This document shows, one piece after another, positions 10,806-22,246 of a stretch of 64,000 nt of DNA (position 1 is the stretch's first letter; the number at the start of each line of letters is the position of its first letter). A program made the translations under genes and the position numbers. The notes beneath the pieces are model-generated. The model worked only from the letters and a program-made list of their open reading frames with translations. It did no database searches and was not told the DNA's origin. Source of the stretch: Onchocerca lupi (lineage: Eukaryota; Nematoda; Chromadorea; Rhabditida; Onchocercidae); the NCBI GenBank assembly GCA_028564675.1, contig JAOVVO010000007.1:310001-374000 (forward strand), given 5' to 3'.

Positions 10806-13800
10806 TCAAAGGTTACGGTAATTGTAAGAATAATTTGGTTGAAGGAAACCAACCGTATTTTCAGCAGACTTGTAGGAAGCGATATTTATACATATTGAAT
10901 GATTGCCAGCAAAACGATAACTGATACCGTATCCATTTTTACAGGCAGCCTGAAAACCACCGCCAAACCATGAGGTGTCGGGATGTTCATCTTCATCTAA
11001 TTGTCGCGTCACATTCGGTGTCTGCAGTGATCTATTAATTGTTAGGAAGAAACGGCATGTGATTTATTTGTATGAGAGACTATTTCATATACAGTTTCGA
11101 AGCATTCAACGTTACACTCTAAAGCTGAGGAACAGCTTCTGACATACGATTAGTTTGTATGTTTTCTCTTCTGTAATGACCTGATGAAAAAATATGTCAG
11201 ATATGTCACTTTTTTCCGATTTGAGGGATGTTAATTAGATATATTACCTGGCTTGTACTAAGTTCCCAAGGTTGAGCTATATAGTAATCCAGTAGTGGAC
11301 TGTTTATGCCAGTTATTTTGCTTATAATATGAAGAACAAGTAAGTGTCGATCAATACCCTTCCCAGTTAAACATTCCTTACTATGAAACGTGTGAACTTC
11401 AGCTGCTTCTTTCAATAATTTAAGACGTTCTTCGCTCTGAAATGGTAATGCAAATTGTTTTAATTAAAACATTATCAAAAGTCATGAATGAATTTAAAAA
11501 CAATTTAAATTGCATTCAAAGCTTACATTATGCTCTGTGCTTATCATTGATTTAACAAATGCACACAATTCTTTTGTTACAGAACGTAATGTTTCTGTCC
11601 TTGAATTTGCGTAAAATCTTGCTGATATCGATTCGTAAGTCAGACAAAATTTTCCTTGATCCTAAATCAAGGGTTTTAAAACAAAAATGTGTCCATTATC
11701 AATGTTGAATTTCAGAAAATTAAAATTTATTTATAAAAAAAGATATTTTAGCTAAAGAAAGAAATTGGGAAAAAACTGCATCTGCTGGGTATGCCTGAAG
11801 ATTTTTATTGTAATCAGCCATTGTAAAACTCTCCTATAATCATTAATAATTATGAAAACCAACTTTAAAACTTGCTAACTGTATAGCCATTTGAAGAAAT
11901 GCATCAGGTGAAATGCCAGCTTCTTTGATGAAACCTTTGCCAAAATTACGAAAGACAATGCAGGCTACGTCGACATCATTGATTTGTTTCTGATAATTGG
12001 TATAACAACGAGTAATCTCTGCCTTCATCTAAAAGATACTTTAATCCTAAGGATCCTACAATGGAAAAGCCAAATCAAATTCATGCATAATGTAGTATTC
12101 CATTTCTGATGCAAATTCCATTATGCGTACTTTTTTGAGCAATAAAGTAAAAGACTAACTAGAGAAAGAAAAAAATAGTGGTAGAAGCAGGGGAAACAAA
12201 GGTCAACTCAACTGACATAACCATGACAAGGAGTGGCTAGATCTAAGAAGAAAAAATGATATAAAAAGAAGCGAAAACAAGTATTTGTAGAGAATAATTC
12301 ATTCCTTCATTTGAATCGACTGCATAGAAACTGTGAAGGAGCAATTGCGATGCTCACATATCCATTCAACGAAGGACTCAAGAAGTAATGAATATGCAAG
12401 CAGTGTGAAGAAGTTCAACAACGAAATCAACTAATCTATGGAAAATTCAGAAGTTAGACTTCTGATATTTTTCTTTCAGACAGTACATCTTTTTTAACAA
12501 AGTTTTCGTGCATTAAATAACTTTCATTTTTCTTAAAAATGCTATGAAGGAACTATTAATGACATTCCCATAGTACGATAAAAGTGCAGAACGTAATTAT
12601 ATGCTATATTTTCAGAAGTGCTGGAAGCCTTCACCTCCTCGTTAATATCAAAAATCAGTCGAACAGCATATTTTTTCTTTGACGAAAGATTGTTGGAAAA
12701 TACCACTTTCTCTACTTTTTTCGGGTACCTGTAAGTTATGCTTCATAGAATTAATATTGATGATTAGTTTATGAGAAGGTGAAATAATGAGCAATCAGTG
12801 TGGAACTTTTCCAAGTGGAAAATAGAAGTTGCAATCCGAATAAAAGAATGAAAATGCTTATGCAAAACAAGAAACTTAAAGATTGGTTTGGTAATCTGTG
12901 GAAAGAAAATTTTCAAAAATGTAAGCAAATTCTGCTCCATCGGCAACCGAATGCTCTGTTGTTCCGCCACACTGAAAAATAATTGTTAAAATAAAAAACC
13001 TCAATTGAGGTATTTACAACCACGTTATTTGCGATAGCATGAGTGAAGTTTTTAAAGATAATTACTAAGTGCAATAAATAGTGGAGTATATAAAAGAGGC
13101 AGGTAATATAGGCTTTGAGCCAAAGAGAATAATGCATTGATGACAAATGTCAGATATTTTTATAAGTGATTTAATCTTATTGTTGACCTGGTCTGATCCT
13201 GATCAGTAATGTAATTGTTAAAGAGCGTAAAAAAAGTCATTTTGGACAAATCTGATGCTTTTAGCAATAATGGTTGTTGCGAACTTAATTCACATTTCAA
13301 TTTCTCATATTTAGGCTTTCAAAGTAAGAATAAAGATAACCAACTCTTCCATTAGCACCAACGACATAATTTAATGATTTGTCCGCCCAACGATTGCTTC
13401 CATCACCAGTTAACATATTTTTCATGAAAATTTCAAGCATTTCGGGTTGATCCTACAGTATACAAACTTTCATTTTTTTGCAAAAATAATACATGCATGC
13501 CAAAAAGAATGAGTACCGTTTTTATGTTTTTTGAAAATACTGAACATGATAAAATCCTTACCGGATCGTCGCTGTAACTAGCATCATCAAGGATCAGATA
13601 AAAAATAGCCGACTCTATCACGGCCAAAGAAGCGCGATTAAAAGTATTTTCCAGGAAAAACCGACGACGGTTCAAATACCACTGAGCTCGAGAATCGGTC
13701 GTCAGCGCCGCGATCCATTTTTCTACTTCTCCAACACTTTCATTGCGATTCAACAATTCCGAAAATATTCTTAAACAAAATATGGCTCATAACATGAAGA

Positions 13801-16800
13801 AATGAAATTCACTGATCAAAAAGGAATAGTGGAAGCATCACAATGAATTTAATTCGAAGCAAGGAAATTAGTTTTAGAAGAATGGTTGAATGCGACAAAT
13901 AATTTGAGAATTATTCTACACTTTATATTAGTTTAGTCGTAATTCTACTTACTCAGTAAGTTCTTCCAAATTCAGAATACGGCCATTTTCATCAAAAACA
14001 TCTAATTTATAAATACAACCTCGATGACAAACAACAATATGACGTGTAGTTCCGCAATGCATTTCCAAATGGTCTAAAACAATTGGTGAATATAATCATC
14101 ATATCAATACTGTCATGAACCAAATACTAACACGTAACAAATCAAAGGTTTTTATACAATCATTCGACGCTTCAAAGTAAAGCTCATTTTTATGAATCAC
14201 AAATAAATTTTTGTGTTTCGTTTTATCATCTGTCCTCCTATGTTCTAGAAATATAATTCATTTGTATTGAAATGTACAATGATTGTCATAAAAGTTATTA
14301 TTTTGATTCGAAATAATTTTCTTTGTTGTCAGTAGCATATACAAGCCACTGTCAGAGGTCAAAACAAAAATCTCACAATTTAAATATTTTATAAATCTAT
14401 TTAAATAAAAATGTAAATGTTCGTTGTGCCTCTTCACATAGCGTTGCAAGTTCTTCACCGATTGCTTTAAAATTTTGAAACAACGTTGCATTCGAAAAGG
14501 CACGGGTTTTATATAGACAAACTTTTTTTTTCCACATGTCACACCTGTAATAGGTATAAGTAAGTGAGCTGATTGAATTTACTGACCTGTCCCACCTCAA
14601 TTCTTGTTCCACTTTACTATTTAATAACTGTTTATTTCACCACATTTACAAGTATTTTGTACAGTAGGAATTCGTAATATTTCTCAGTCGAATGACTCAT
14701 TTATCCATATCTTATCCTTTAGTCCGATACAAAAGCCTTTGCTCCCTCATCTTCCGATCTGCTAAAGCTTGCGTGCATTGTTTAAAATTATAAGAATCAT
14801 GCTAATTATCTGAAATATCATGAAAACCAAAGTTTGTGTGCAGTGCCTTAAATTGTAAGCATTGTCTATTTCTTTTCCTTTGTTCTGTTGATCAAATCCT
14901 TTGTATAACACATTTAAGCCACCGCTTACTAAGGATGATCGATATAAGGAGTTTTTAGCGGTCATCGGACTAGTGGTTACCCAGGTTGTCACTTGGGTGG
15001 TCAACCAATGGTTTCTCAGGTAGTTATTCAGGTGGTCACTCACAGGCGGTTACTCAGGCAGTTAACTTGGGTCACAACTGAAGTGATTACTCATTTACTC
15101 AGTGATAAGTGGTTTACTCTGCGGTTGCGCAGTGATTACTCAGTTAATCACCTTAACAGTCACTCAGCTCACTCGACAATCAATGCCCTCTAGTCTAAGC
15201 CAACTCATCTGTACTCTACTACAACCAAACGATCAACTGCATTATCCAAATTCATTCAGTCTTATAACATAGAAGAAAATCAATCCTTCGCCAACCAAGA
15301 AAATCTTCCTCACTAAGATTTGTCTTTGCCACAGTATAAAAAACTTTCCCGAAAATTAGCTTACGAATTTCGGAAAGTTTAATTTCAAGTTGCAAAAATT
15401 TAGATTCAAACTTGAATTGTAGAAGATTGAAAAACTTTAATTAAAACTAATTTCTGAAAAAATCAAATTTTATATCTCAAAAAAAAAAAAAAAGGAAAGA
15501 AGAAAATAAATCAATAAATCAAAAAAGAATAACTCTACACATTTAGTTTCATGCTCATAATAGCGTAAATACAAATCGAACACGTCCATAAGCATAAAAT
15601 ATAAGACGTAAAGTTTAAATTTTTTTGAAGTTAAAATTTTTTTTTTAAACACCAGAGAGAAGCACTCATATGATAATTTACCGATGAATAAGCCTGAATC
15701 ATTTAGTGAACTTCTCAGAGATTAGTTTTAATGGGAATTTTCTAACTTTTTATAATCCAGATTTGTTTTCCTAATTTGCGTGAAACTTTCAAGACATTTT
15801 GTCTCACTATGTTCGCAGGTTAAAATAAGTGAACGGACTGAATTTATTGACCACGCCTACTTTCTTCACTGTTCATTTTTACACAACGTTTCAAGTTTTT
15901 CACCGATCGATTTGAAATTTGGAAACAACGCTGCATTCGGATAGGCGCGTGTTTTTATACAAATAAGTGCCTGTTTAGAAACTTTTGGATTAGATGGAGC
16001 CGCCTCGCATAACTGGCTGCATCCAGCCATAAATATAAGGTAGTACCTATAATCTCGCCCGGTACTCGAGTTGTTCCATAGCATTTCCAAAGGTGTGATA
16101 AGCTAATACAACCGCCAGCTATCTGCAAGATGGCTTGCGATCAACGATCAATGAATAGATAGACATATTTTGTTCAATGGACAGAAACCAAAATATAAAA
16201 CTTATTTCATTGAGTTATGCAACGTCCTCGATATTGTTTTATCCTATCACTAAGTTCTTCTTTTCTTCGCATCCTTGACCAAGACAAGATATTTTACACT
16301 TATTCTTCATTTTTAGATGAAATTTGAAATTGAAAATTTGGACAAGACAGAGAGAAAATGATTCAAATTTTGAAGACAGAAAAAAATATACGGCATGAAT
16401 AATCTGTGATATATTCTTAATAATTATTTGAAACTTTAGCTGTTAATTTCTTTTCAAATAATCACTGTATGGTACTCATTCAGTGACTTCACCTTGAACT
16501 GCTTCTTTATAGTTCACTCTTAACATTTATATTTCTAATTTTTTTGAAATTAGTTCAAAAATATTTTGATCAAATATGCAAATAACAATGTTGTAAAATA
16601 TGAGAAAAGAATGAAAATTTTTTGAAAGTGAGTTGTCAGATAATTTTAGGTTAGCAGAAGAGTGTCACATTATAAAAATTTTAGTGGGAAAGAATGGTTA
16701 AATAGTTTCCTTTTTTCTTTCATTGACATTTCTTCTTTTTTCTAGGCTTTAATGCAATATTTTTTTATTGGAAAATTATTTTCAAAGCAATTATTTTTTA

Positions 16801-19383
16801 AAATTGTTGCAAACAAATGAATAACAACATCTTACAGGTCGTAAAGATTCCCGGTCAACCGATAGCATGCTCAACGTTTCCCAAAAAACAACATGAGCTG
16901 CTCGAACGGCTTGATTGGCCGGTATGCAGGAGAAAACATCCTTAAATAATTTGACTTTGATTGATAATTCCCGATTTTAAGTTCAATTATTTGCTTACTA
17001 CTTATTGATAATTGATAAGTTATCTGTCAAATTAATTAAATATGCTGCGATCCTACATTATGACATCAGTAAAACTTTTTTTCTGTATTGAAGCATCATA
17101 TTGAGCATTACTATTGTTGCTGTTCAAAAGATTGCAGAATAATTTATGTGATTTAACAGTAAAATGTTTTTCCTTTTTTTTCTCGAGAATTGATTAAACA
17201 GAAATGAATTCGTTGATGTAAGAATACTAACTAAATGCGCGACGCTGCTATTTATCATGACACTTTTTCTTGAATATAAATAGGCGAATTTCTCCCATAA
17301 ATCACTGACCTGCAAAATCGATCATTTCATGAATTTGTTAATTGAAGAAAATCAATTTCAGATTGATATTTGTACAAAACTTTAGCAATATTTAATTTTT
17401 TCACGTATACCAGTAATGGAGATTGTTCAAATGAATTTTGCGTCATTATATTTTGATTGCTAAAAAATTTTATTTGTGTTCATTCTGATAATCAAATTTG
17501 ATCCGAACTATCCTACATTTATTTGATTGGCTTACATAATTATTGACAAAGCACCAGTAGAGCCACGCTAATCCTTGAAGTTTCCATCCTTCATTTTTTA
17601 AAAAATTTTGAGCCATTTTTTTCACATCCATAAATTCATTCTATAAACAACCGATGGTTCATTAATTAAAATTCATATGCTATTAAACGAATAATTTTGA
17701 GCAACTAAATAATGCGAAAAAAGAAGTAATTCATTTTTAATTTAGGTATGGTTCATCTTAAACTTTTTTGTAAAGTGAAGATTTTGCTAAACATTTTAAT
17801 CAGTATTAAAATAATTCACACAGCAATGGAAAAAAAAAAAGGAACTGAGAATTTCTTCTTTCATGGCACAATTTTTCTGATCAACTGTTTAAATTCAGTG
17901 TAAAATAAAACCATTTCTTCTAAACTCATTTGCGATTATAAAATTATTACTGAATTAAATACATTTAACAAAACTATCTGATAAGAAATTCCAAAACGGG
18001 GAGAAAGTGGATAAGCAGAAACTTATAGTAGGAAGACATTTTAATTTGATGGCAACAATTATCAAGTCACCAAAAAAAATCAGCCTTAAAAGAATTCAAA
18101 GATTTTATAGAATGTTAAGACATTCTATAATACGGTACACAGCAGAATGTTTTTTGAAAATTAATAAAAATAAAGAAATATGGAACAAATGGAGAAGAGA
18201 CTCACAGGGTCCAACAAAGGTTCCATACTATCAAGATATCTGGTGATCGTACCATTTAACGATGGAAGTGGTAAAGTTGGCAGTAGCCCTTCACATGAAT
18301 TAAGCTGTGGTGATAATTTACCGAATAAGCGATGAAATACCTGCAGAACTAGTTGTTGGTAAAAAAAAAAAAATATGAAAGTTTAACCAATCGATCTGAA
18401 ATGGTTTAAAAATTGGTCTTAACTTCCCCCCAAAAAAGTGTCTGCATCAGATCTATCCGGTACAATTTTGTGCTTCATTCAGATGAATTCATGAAAAATA
18501 TTGTCAGATCAAAATAAATAATTTTATGAAACTTACAAACCACGCTTTTGTCAGCAGCGAATAGTTCTCTTTTTTCTCGAACAAATATCTTTTGTAACCG
18601 AAATAGAAGTGTTTTATTGTAAATCTGAGCAATAATATTGGTAAATACGTACTGATGAAAGCAGTCTGTAAATTTGAAATTTTTTAAATTATGAAAATGA
18701 TTTAACAAAATGGTAATTATCGATTTAATTTAAAAAATTCAATTCAAAAATCGTAAAAATCTATAAATTCAAATTTAAAAGATTCATGATTTTTAAATCA
18801 AATTTGTACCAACCAATGAAATATTGAGAATAAATGAAATCTCTCCACGAAATATTTCCGGTAAAATGATAAATAAATTTTGTTTGGGTGGGTTTCTGTA
18901 TATAAGTGAAGCAATCAATATGAATATCATTGAAAACAGAAATGGAGAGATGGGATACAAGCGATTGTGAATAGCATTCTGAAAATATTTGATGCAATAA
19001 CTGATAGGAATTGCAATCACATGATTATGGCCAAGAAAAAACAAAGATCCTTTCGAAATCTGTACAGAATTCGATGTTTCTGAAATTCAAATTTGCTGAG
19101 CAAGCAGAAAGCGGAAAATTGCTGTAGTATGGTTTTATCAGTTCAAATGTGATAATATTGAAATTCTGAATCTTTAGCATTTTACGAAAACTTGCATGAA
19201 TGTAAAGGTTAAGATGGGATAAGAACCATTTTCAATTTTCTTTTGATTTTTTTATGTTTATATTTAAAAAAATAAAAAAGAAAAGTTTACCTTGAACCGA
19301 TAGCAATTACGTTTAAATCGGTTTGGGAAATAGCCATCAGTACGATATGAACATTTCGGACTTCGCAAAATATCATACTCCAT
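10806..19383 (-). CDS. CPT1: Carnitine O-palmitoyltransferase 1 (outer mitochondrial membrane), possibly broken
   Basis: Transfers long-chain acyl groups from CoA to carnitine for mitochondrial import. Exons: 19383-19291, 18978-18814, 18665-18537, 18340-18206, 17640-17536, 17309-17232, 16940-16836, 16122-16047, 14073-13953, 13769-13562, 13452-13345, 12971-(about 12900), 12728-12635, 12028-11864, 11661-11527, 11436-11248, 11021-10806; about 730 aa (human 773). Seen: two membrane segments (exons 2 and 3) around a short loop, CPT1-type WEKFAYL..R, TTRVPGEI, RWADKS, catalytic TEHSVADG, FGKGFIKE..SPDAFLQ, TETLRS, TGKGIDRHL, LSTSQ and NGYGISY. The N-terminus (MEYDILRS) is shorter than the mammalian malonyl-CoA-sensing region. 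All junctions are in phase except after exon 12: from the catalytic His no GT donor precedes the in-frame TAA at 12876-12878, apart from one that would cut the VADG motif, and exon 13 needs phase 2. An acceptor just before the ATG (19387) suggests trans-splicing. The last exon reads into 15 unusual residues after AENT, so the true C-terminus may lie in an unseen exon. Confidence 0.88.
14430..14524 (-). repeat. Dispersed repeat, copy A
   Basis: On the minus strand this reads KTRAFSNATLFQNFKAIGEE-like sequence, and the DNA is clearly related to copy B at 15868-15966 (shared CACCGAT, GAAACAACG and TGCATTCG blocks). A second block, related to 15826-15876, follows at 14556-14611. Copies lie about 1.4 kb apart in one intron in the same orientation. 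The family is unknown to me. The open frame may be chance or a relic of a mobile-element protein. Confidence 0.6.
14958..15175 (+). repeat. Degenerate minisatellite based on GTGGTTACTCAG
   Basis: About 14-16 diverged units of roughly 13-15 bp resembling GTGGTTACTCAGG run through this segment of CPT1 intron 8. They have a higher GC content than the surroundings. Unit length and spacing vary, so the array is old. Confidence 0.75.
15868..15966 (-). repeat. Dispersed repeat, copy B
   Basis: The partner of 14430-14524. The minus strand encodes KTRAYPNAALFPNFKSIGEK-like residues, differing from copy A mostly by conservative changes. A related side block (15826-15876) lies on the opposite flank compared with copy A, so the pair is not a simple tandem duplication. 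Confidence 0.6.
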
Positions 19384-19709
19384 CACCTAAACCAATATTT
19401 TTTTCGGTTGAAAATAAATGAAGTAATGAAGTTGCTACCGAAATTATCTAAAATTTTACGCAAGAATAATGAGATTGTTTGCGATTGTAATTATATTTAG
19501 ATGGGTAACAATGGGATTGTCATTGTGTTGAATTTTCGAATCAAAAGAATGATCATTGTGCTGTTATCAATTATCAAGGAATGCAAATTGATATAAACAT
19601 GCATCATCCATTCCTTTTAGATGCAATTGAAAGAAACTACTGAATAGCTCTGTAAAAGAAATTACATTTTCTTAGCGTGAGTCTCAAATTATCAGAATTG
19701 AATTTAAAT

Positions 19710-20410
19710 ATACCTTCTTGATATAAGTAATCAACATAAGCAACAAAGTTTTACAAAGCAATAAATTTTGTTTTATCCCTGCAGCTTGGAAACTTGCTCA
19801 TCGACATTCAACAAATTCTTTGAAAGCACTTTCTGTATTCTGTTCATTGCAGAAATGTTTTAGAAATGATTAAGAGTAGTCGGTTGGCGAAAGATCAGGT
19901 GGATATAATCGATGTGGCAAAATTTCTGAGGCTCAATTCGTTGAACTTTTGAAGCTCTGATTTCTGATGTGCGATTTAATTAATTATGGCTCTAAGAAGT
20001 GCAGTTTTCGATAAATTACATCATTAACTTGCTTAACATATCTCTCAGATAGTATGGATGGTTTCACGGGAATTTCGAAAGCTGAAGTGAACAATCTTTT
20101 AAAGTCACTTCAAAATGGCAATTTTTTTTTGTTATTGATTAGTTTTTTTGGCTGCAATTCTCAAGCTTTGTCATCTTTCTAACTTGCTTTATTTGAAACA
20201 AAACCGAACATCATATTATAGCATCACTTCGGGAACTTTTAAAATTATGATACGATCAGCTTCGGTTATTATTTTCAACTGATCACTGCCAGCTTCTATG
20301 GCCAATCATTACAATCGAATCCTCATCTTCAAGGCTCTTATCTTCTCCTGGATCGAATAGATTATTGATGTTGTGAGTTTTTGTCATTGCTTTATGATCC
20401 ATTTTGACTC
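19710..20410 (-). mobile_element. Decayed mariner-family transposase relic
   Basis: Reading the minus strand from about 20410, broken frames give GEDKSLEDEDS, then GSDQLKIITEAD (mariner second HTH region), VHFSFRNSRETI (family: VHFELLPPGETI), a degraded LHDNARPH region, LPHRLYPPDLSPTDY (family: LPHPPYSPDLAPSDY, carrying the third catalytic Asp) and NTESAFKEFVECR. The order matches mariner transposases. It is riddled with stops and frameshifts, and the central catalytic part is mostly lost. At about 700 bp it is shorter than an intact element of about 1.3 kb. Terminal inverted repeats were not found. Confidence 0.8.
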
Positions 20411-21989
20411 CAATAACAAATCAATCAAATTTCTTTTTTGTCTATTATCGGTCCATAACAAGTGATTAATTATTAGCAAGAAAACATAAAGAATTAAGCA
20501 ATAATATGACAATAACATACCCAACAGAACGTCGATATGCAAAAAAAACCAATTGTTCTATTTTACTACTACTTGATTAATTAATACGTCTCTTGCCTCT
20601 CATTTCTTCATCCGAAATCGTTATTCAAGCATAAGTAACATTATCATCCTAATCATAGTCGAATATTTGATGTTATGATGCATATATTGTTGAATGATAA
20701 TTGATTATTCAATTACTGATAGTTAAGATATTTGATTATAAATCATATGCGAATAGTACTAGTGGTAAGTTGAAGACATGGCATTATGTATAAAATGTAA
20801 GATTATTCGTTCAAAAGAGATTATAATGTGACGATGACCCCATTTTAGCGTCATTATTCAAAAAGTTCACCGAAAGTGCTCAGAAAACATTCAAAAATCG
20901 ATAAAAAGATAAACAAATCTCAAAAATAGCATTTGTAATATGATGCAGTATGTAAGATTTCATTTTTTTAAAAAACTACAAGAATTTTCTGCTTTGTTTT
21001 TGACTATTCTGACTAATTATATCCTGAAATCCTGAATCCTGAAGAACTCAAAATCCACCCTTCTTTATATTTCTTTAGGAAAGGTTGCTTTAAAGCCAAA
21101 AAGACAAAAGAAAAAAATAATGCTTACCTCTTTAGACGTTTTCAGGCCTGAACTGCTCAGAAACAGCTTGAAGTGCTTGGGGAACAAATAGAAGAACAAA
21201 CTTTAATGCATGTTAATCTTGATCACATATCACAATTTTCTATTAGAAATTTATCAGAAGTTGAAGTTTCAGAAGTAGCTATCTATCGTTCTAACTTTTT
21301 TATTTTGTTTATGACTAAATATTTTTAGGTGGATAAAACGCTGAACAGACAAGATCATAAACTCCAAAATGCAAATGTTCAATTTAATGGTGGATAAATT
21401 TGATTGCATTCAGGTAGTCAATTTAATGCATTCAAAAATCCGAACAAGCCGATCAGATGAATTAATTATAACTTTTCTTCTTTCTTAACTTCATAGCTGT
21501 ATGATTAACAAATTTATATCATTCTAGTTTCTGTGCAAACAATCCGCAGATTAATGAGGCATAAAGAAATCTTCTGGACCACATTTGAGCGCAAAGTTGG
21601 AAATAATGAAAAATGTCTTTCTAATATTGTGAAGCTTGGATATTGTGGTTGAATTTGTTAAAATTCTAAATTTGCAAGCTTGGTTATTAAATGAAGGGAA
21701 TTAGTAGTATAAAATCCGAAATTTCTTAACCGAATCTCTCTGTCCAAAGACTATTTTGATTACCAAAGCTGCTCAAATCCTGGAATCTACCATCGAGTTG
21801 CTAAAAAAAAAAAAAAAGAAAGAAAAAAAAATTATATCTTAATTATAGCTCCAGTTTAGAAGTTATTTACAATTATCGATTAATGAGAAAAAATCCAAAA
21901 TAAATTTGAAAGTGAAGCTTCACGAACTTCTCCAATTTAAAAGTCGAGAATACTTGCTCATACGCTGGCTGTAATTCCCGAATTAACCA

Positions 21990-22246
21990 AATGTCAAGAA
22001 CGAAGGAAATATCCATCTTAGCCTAGAAGTGACCCAATTGGCCTCACCTAAACCAAATACACCGACCCCCGAGATTACAACATTCGTGTGTGTCAGGTCC
22101 ACTATACCGTGGATTATCAATTGTCATCACTGACGTAACAGATGTCCCTATCTGTTTCATCATCCACACACAATGCAGATTCGAACCCTAATCATTCAGA
22201 TTGTAATACTGCGAAACTATCCGTTCTGCTACTCAAAAACACCTAC
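21990..22246 (-). repeat. tRNA-derived SINE-like element
   Basis: On the minus strand an A-box-like TAGCAGAACGGA (22231-22220) and a B-box GGTTCGAATCT (22187-22177) stand exactly 44 nt apart, as in a tRNA. At tRNA numbering the loop carries T33 and a TAC anticodon. However, the anticodon and T stems pair poorly, so it is not a functional tRNA. A GC-richer, non-tRNA body of about 185 bp follows the B-box down to roughly 21990. This head-plus-body layout is that of a pol III SINE. The ends and target duplications are not resolved. Confidence 0.6.

Larger units (their letters stand above)
14074..16046 (-). other. CPT1 intron 8, repeat-rich (about 2 kb)
   Basis: The longest CPT1 intron, bounded by the donor after ATAG at 16046 and the acceptor TTTTAG before 14073. 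The flanking exons join in phase 1 (TTRVPGEII then DHLEMHC). It holds a pair of related 90-bp repeats (about 14430-14524 and 15868-15966), a degenerate minisatellite (14958-15175) and a poly-A/T stretch near 15480. No extra exon is needed or seen. Confidence 0.75.

Noticed and set aside
12764..12982. Overlapping open frames on both strands around the CPT1 catalytic exon
   Set aside because: They are shadows of the coding exon and AT-rich intron; only the TEHSVADG frame matches a family.
22177..22231. Functional tRNA-Val gene
   Set aside because: Box spacing is right, but the anticodon and T stems have mismatches and the acceptor stem does not close.
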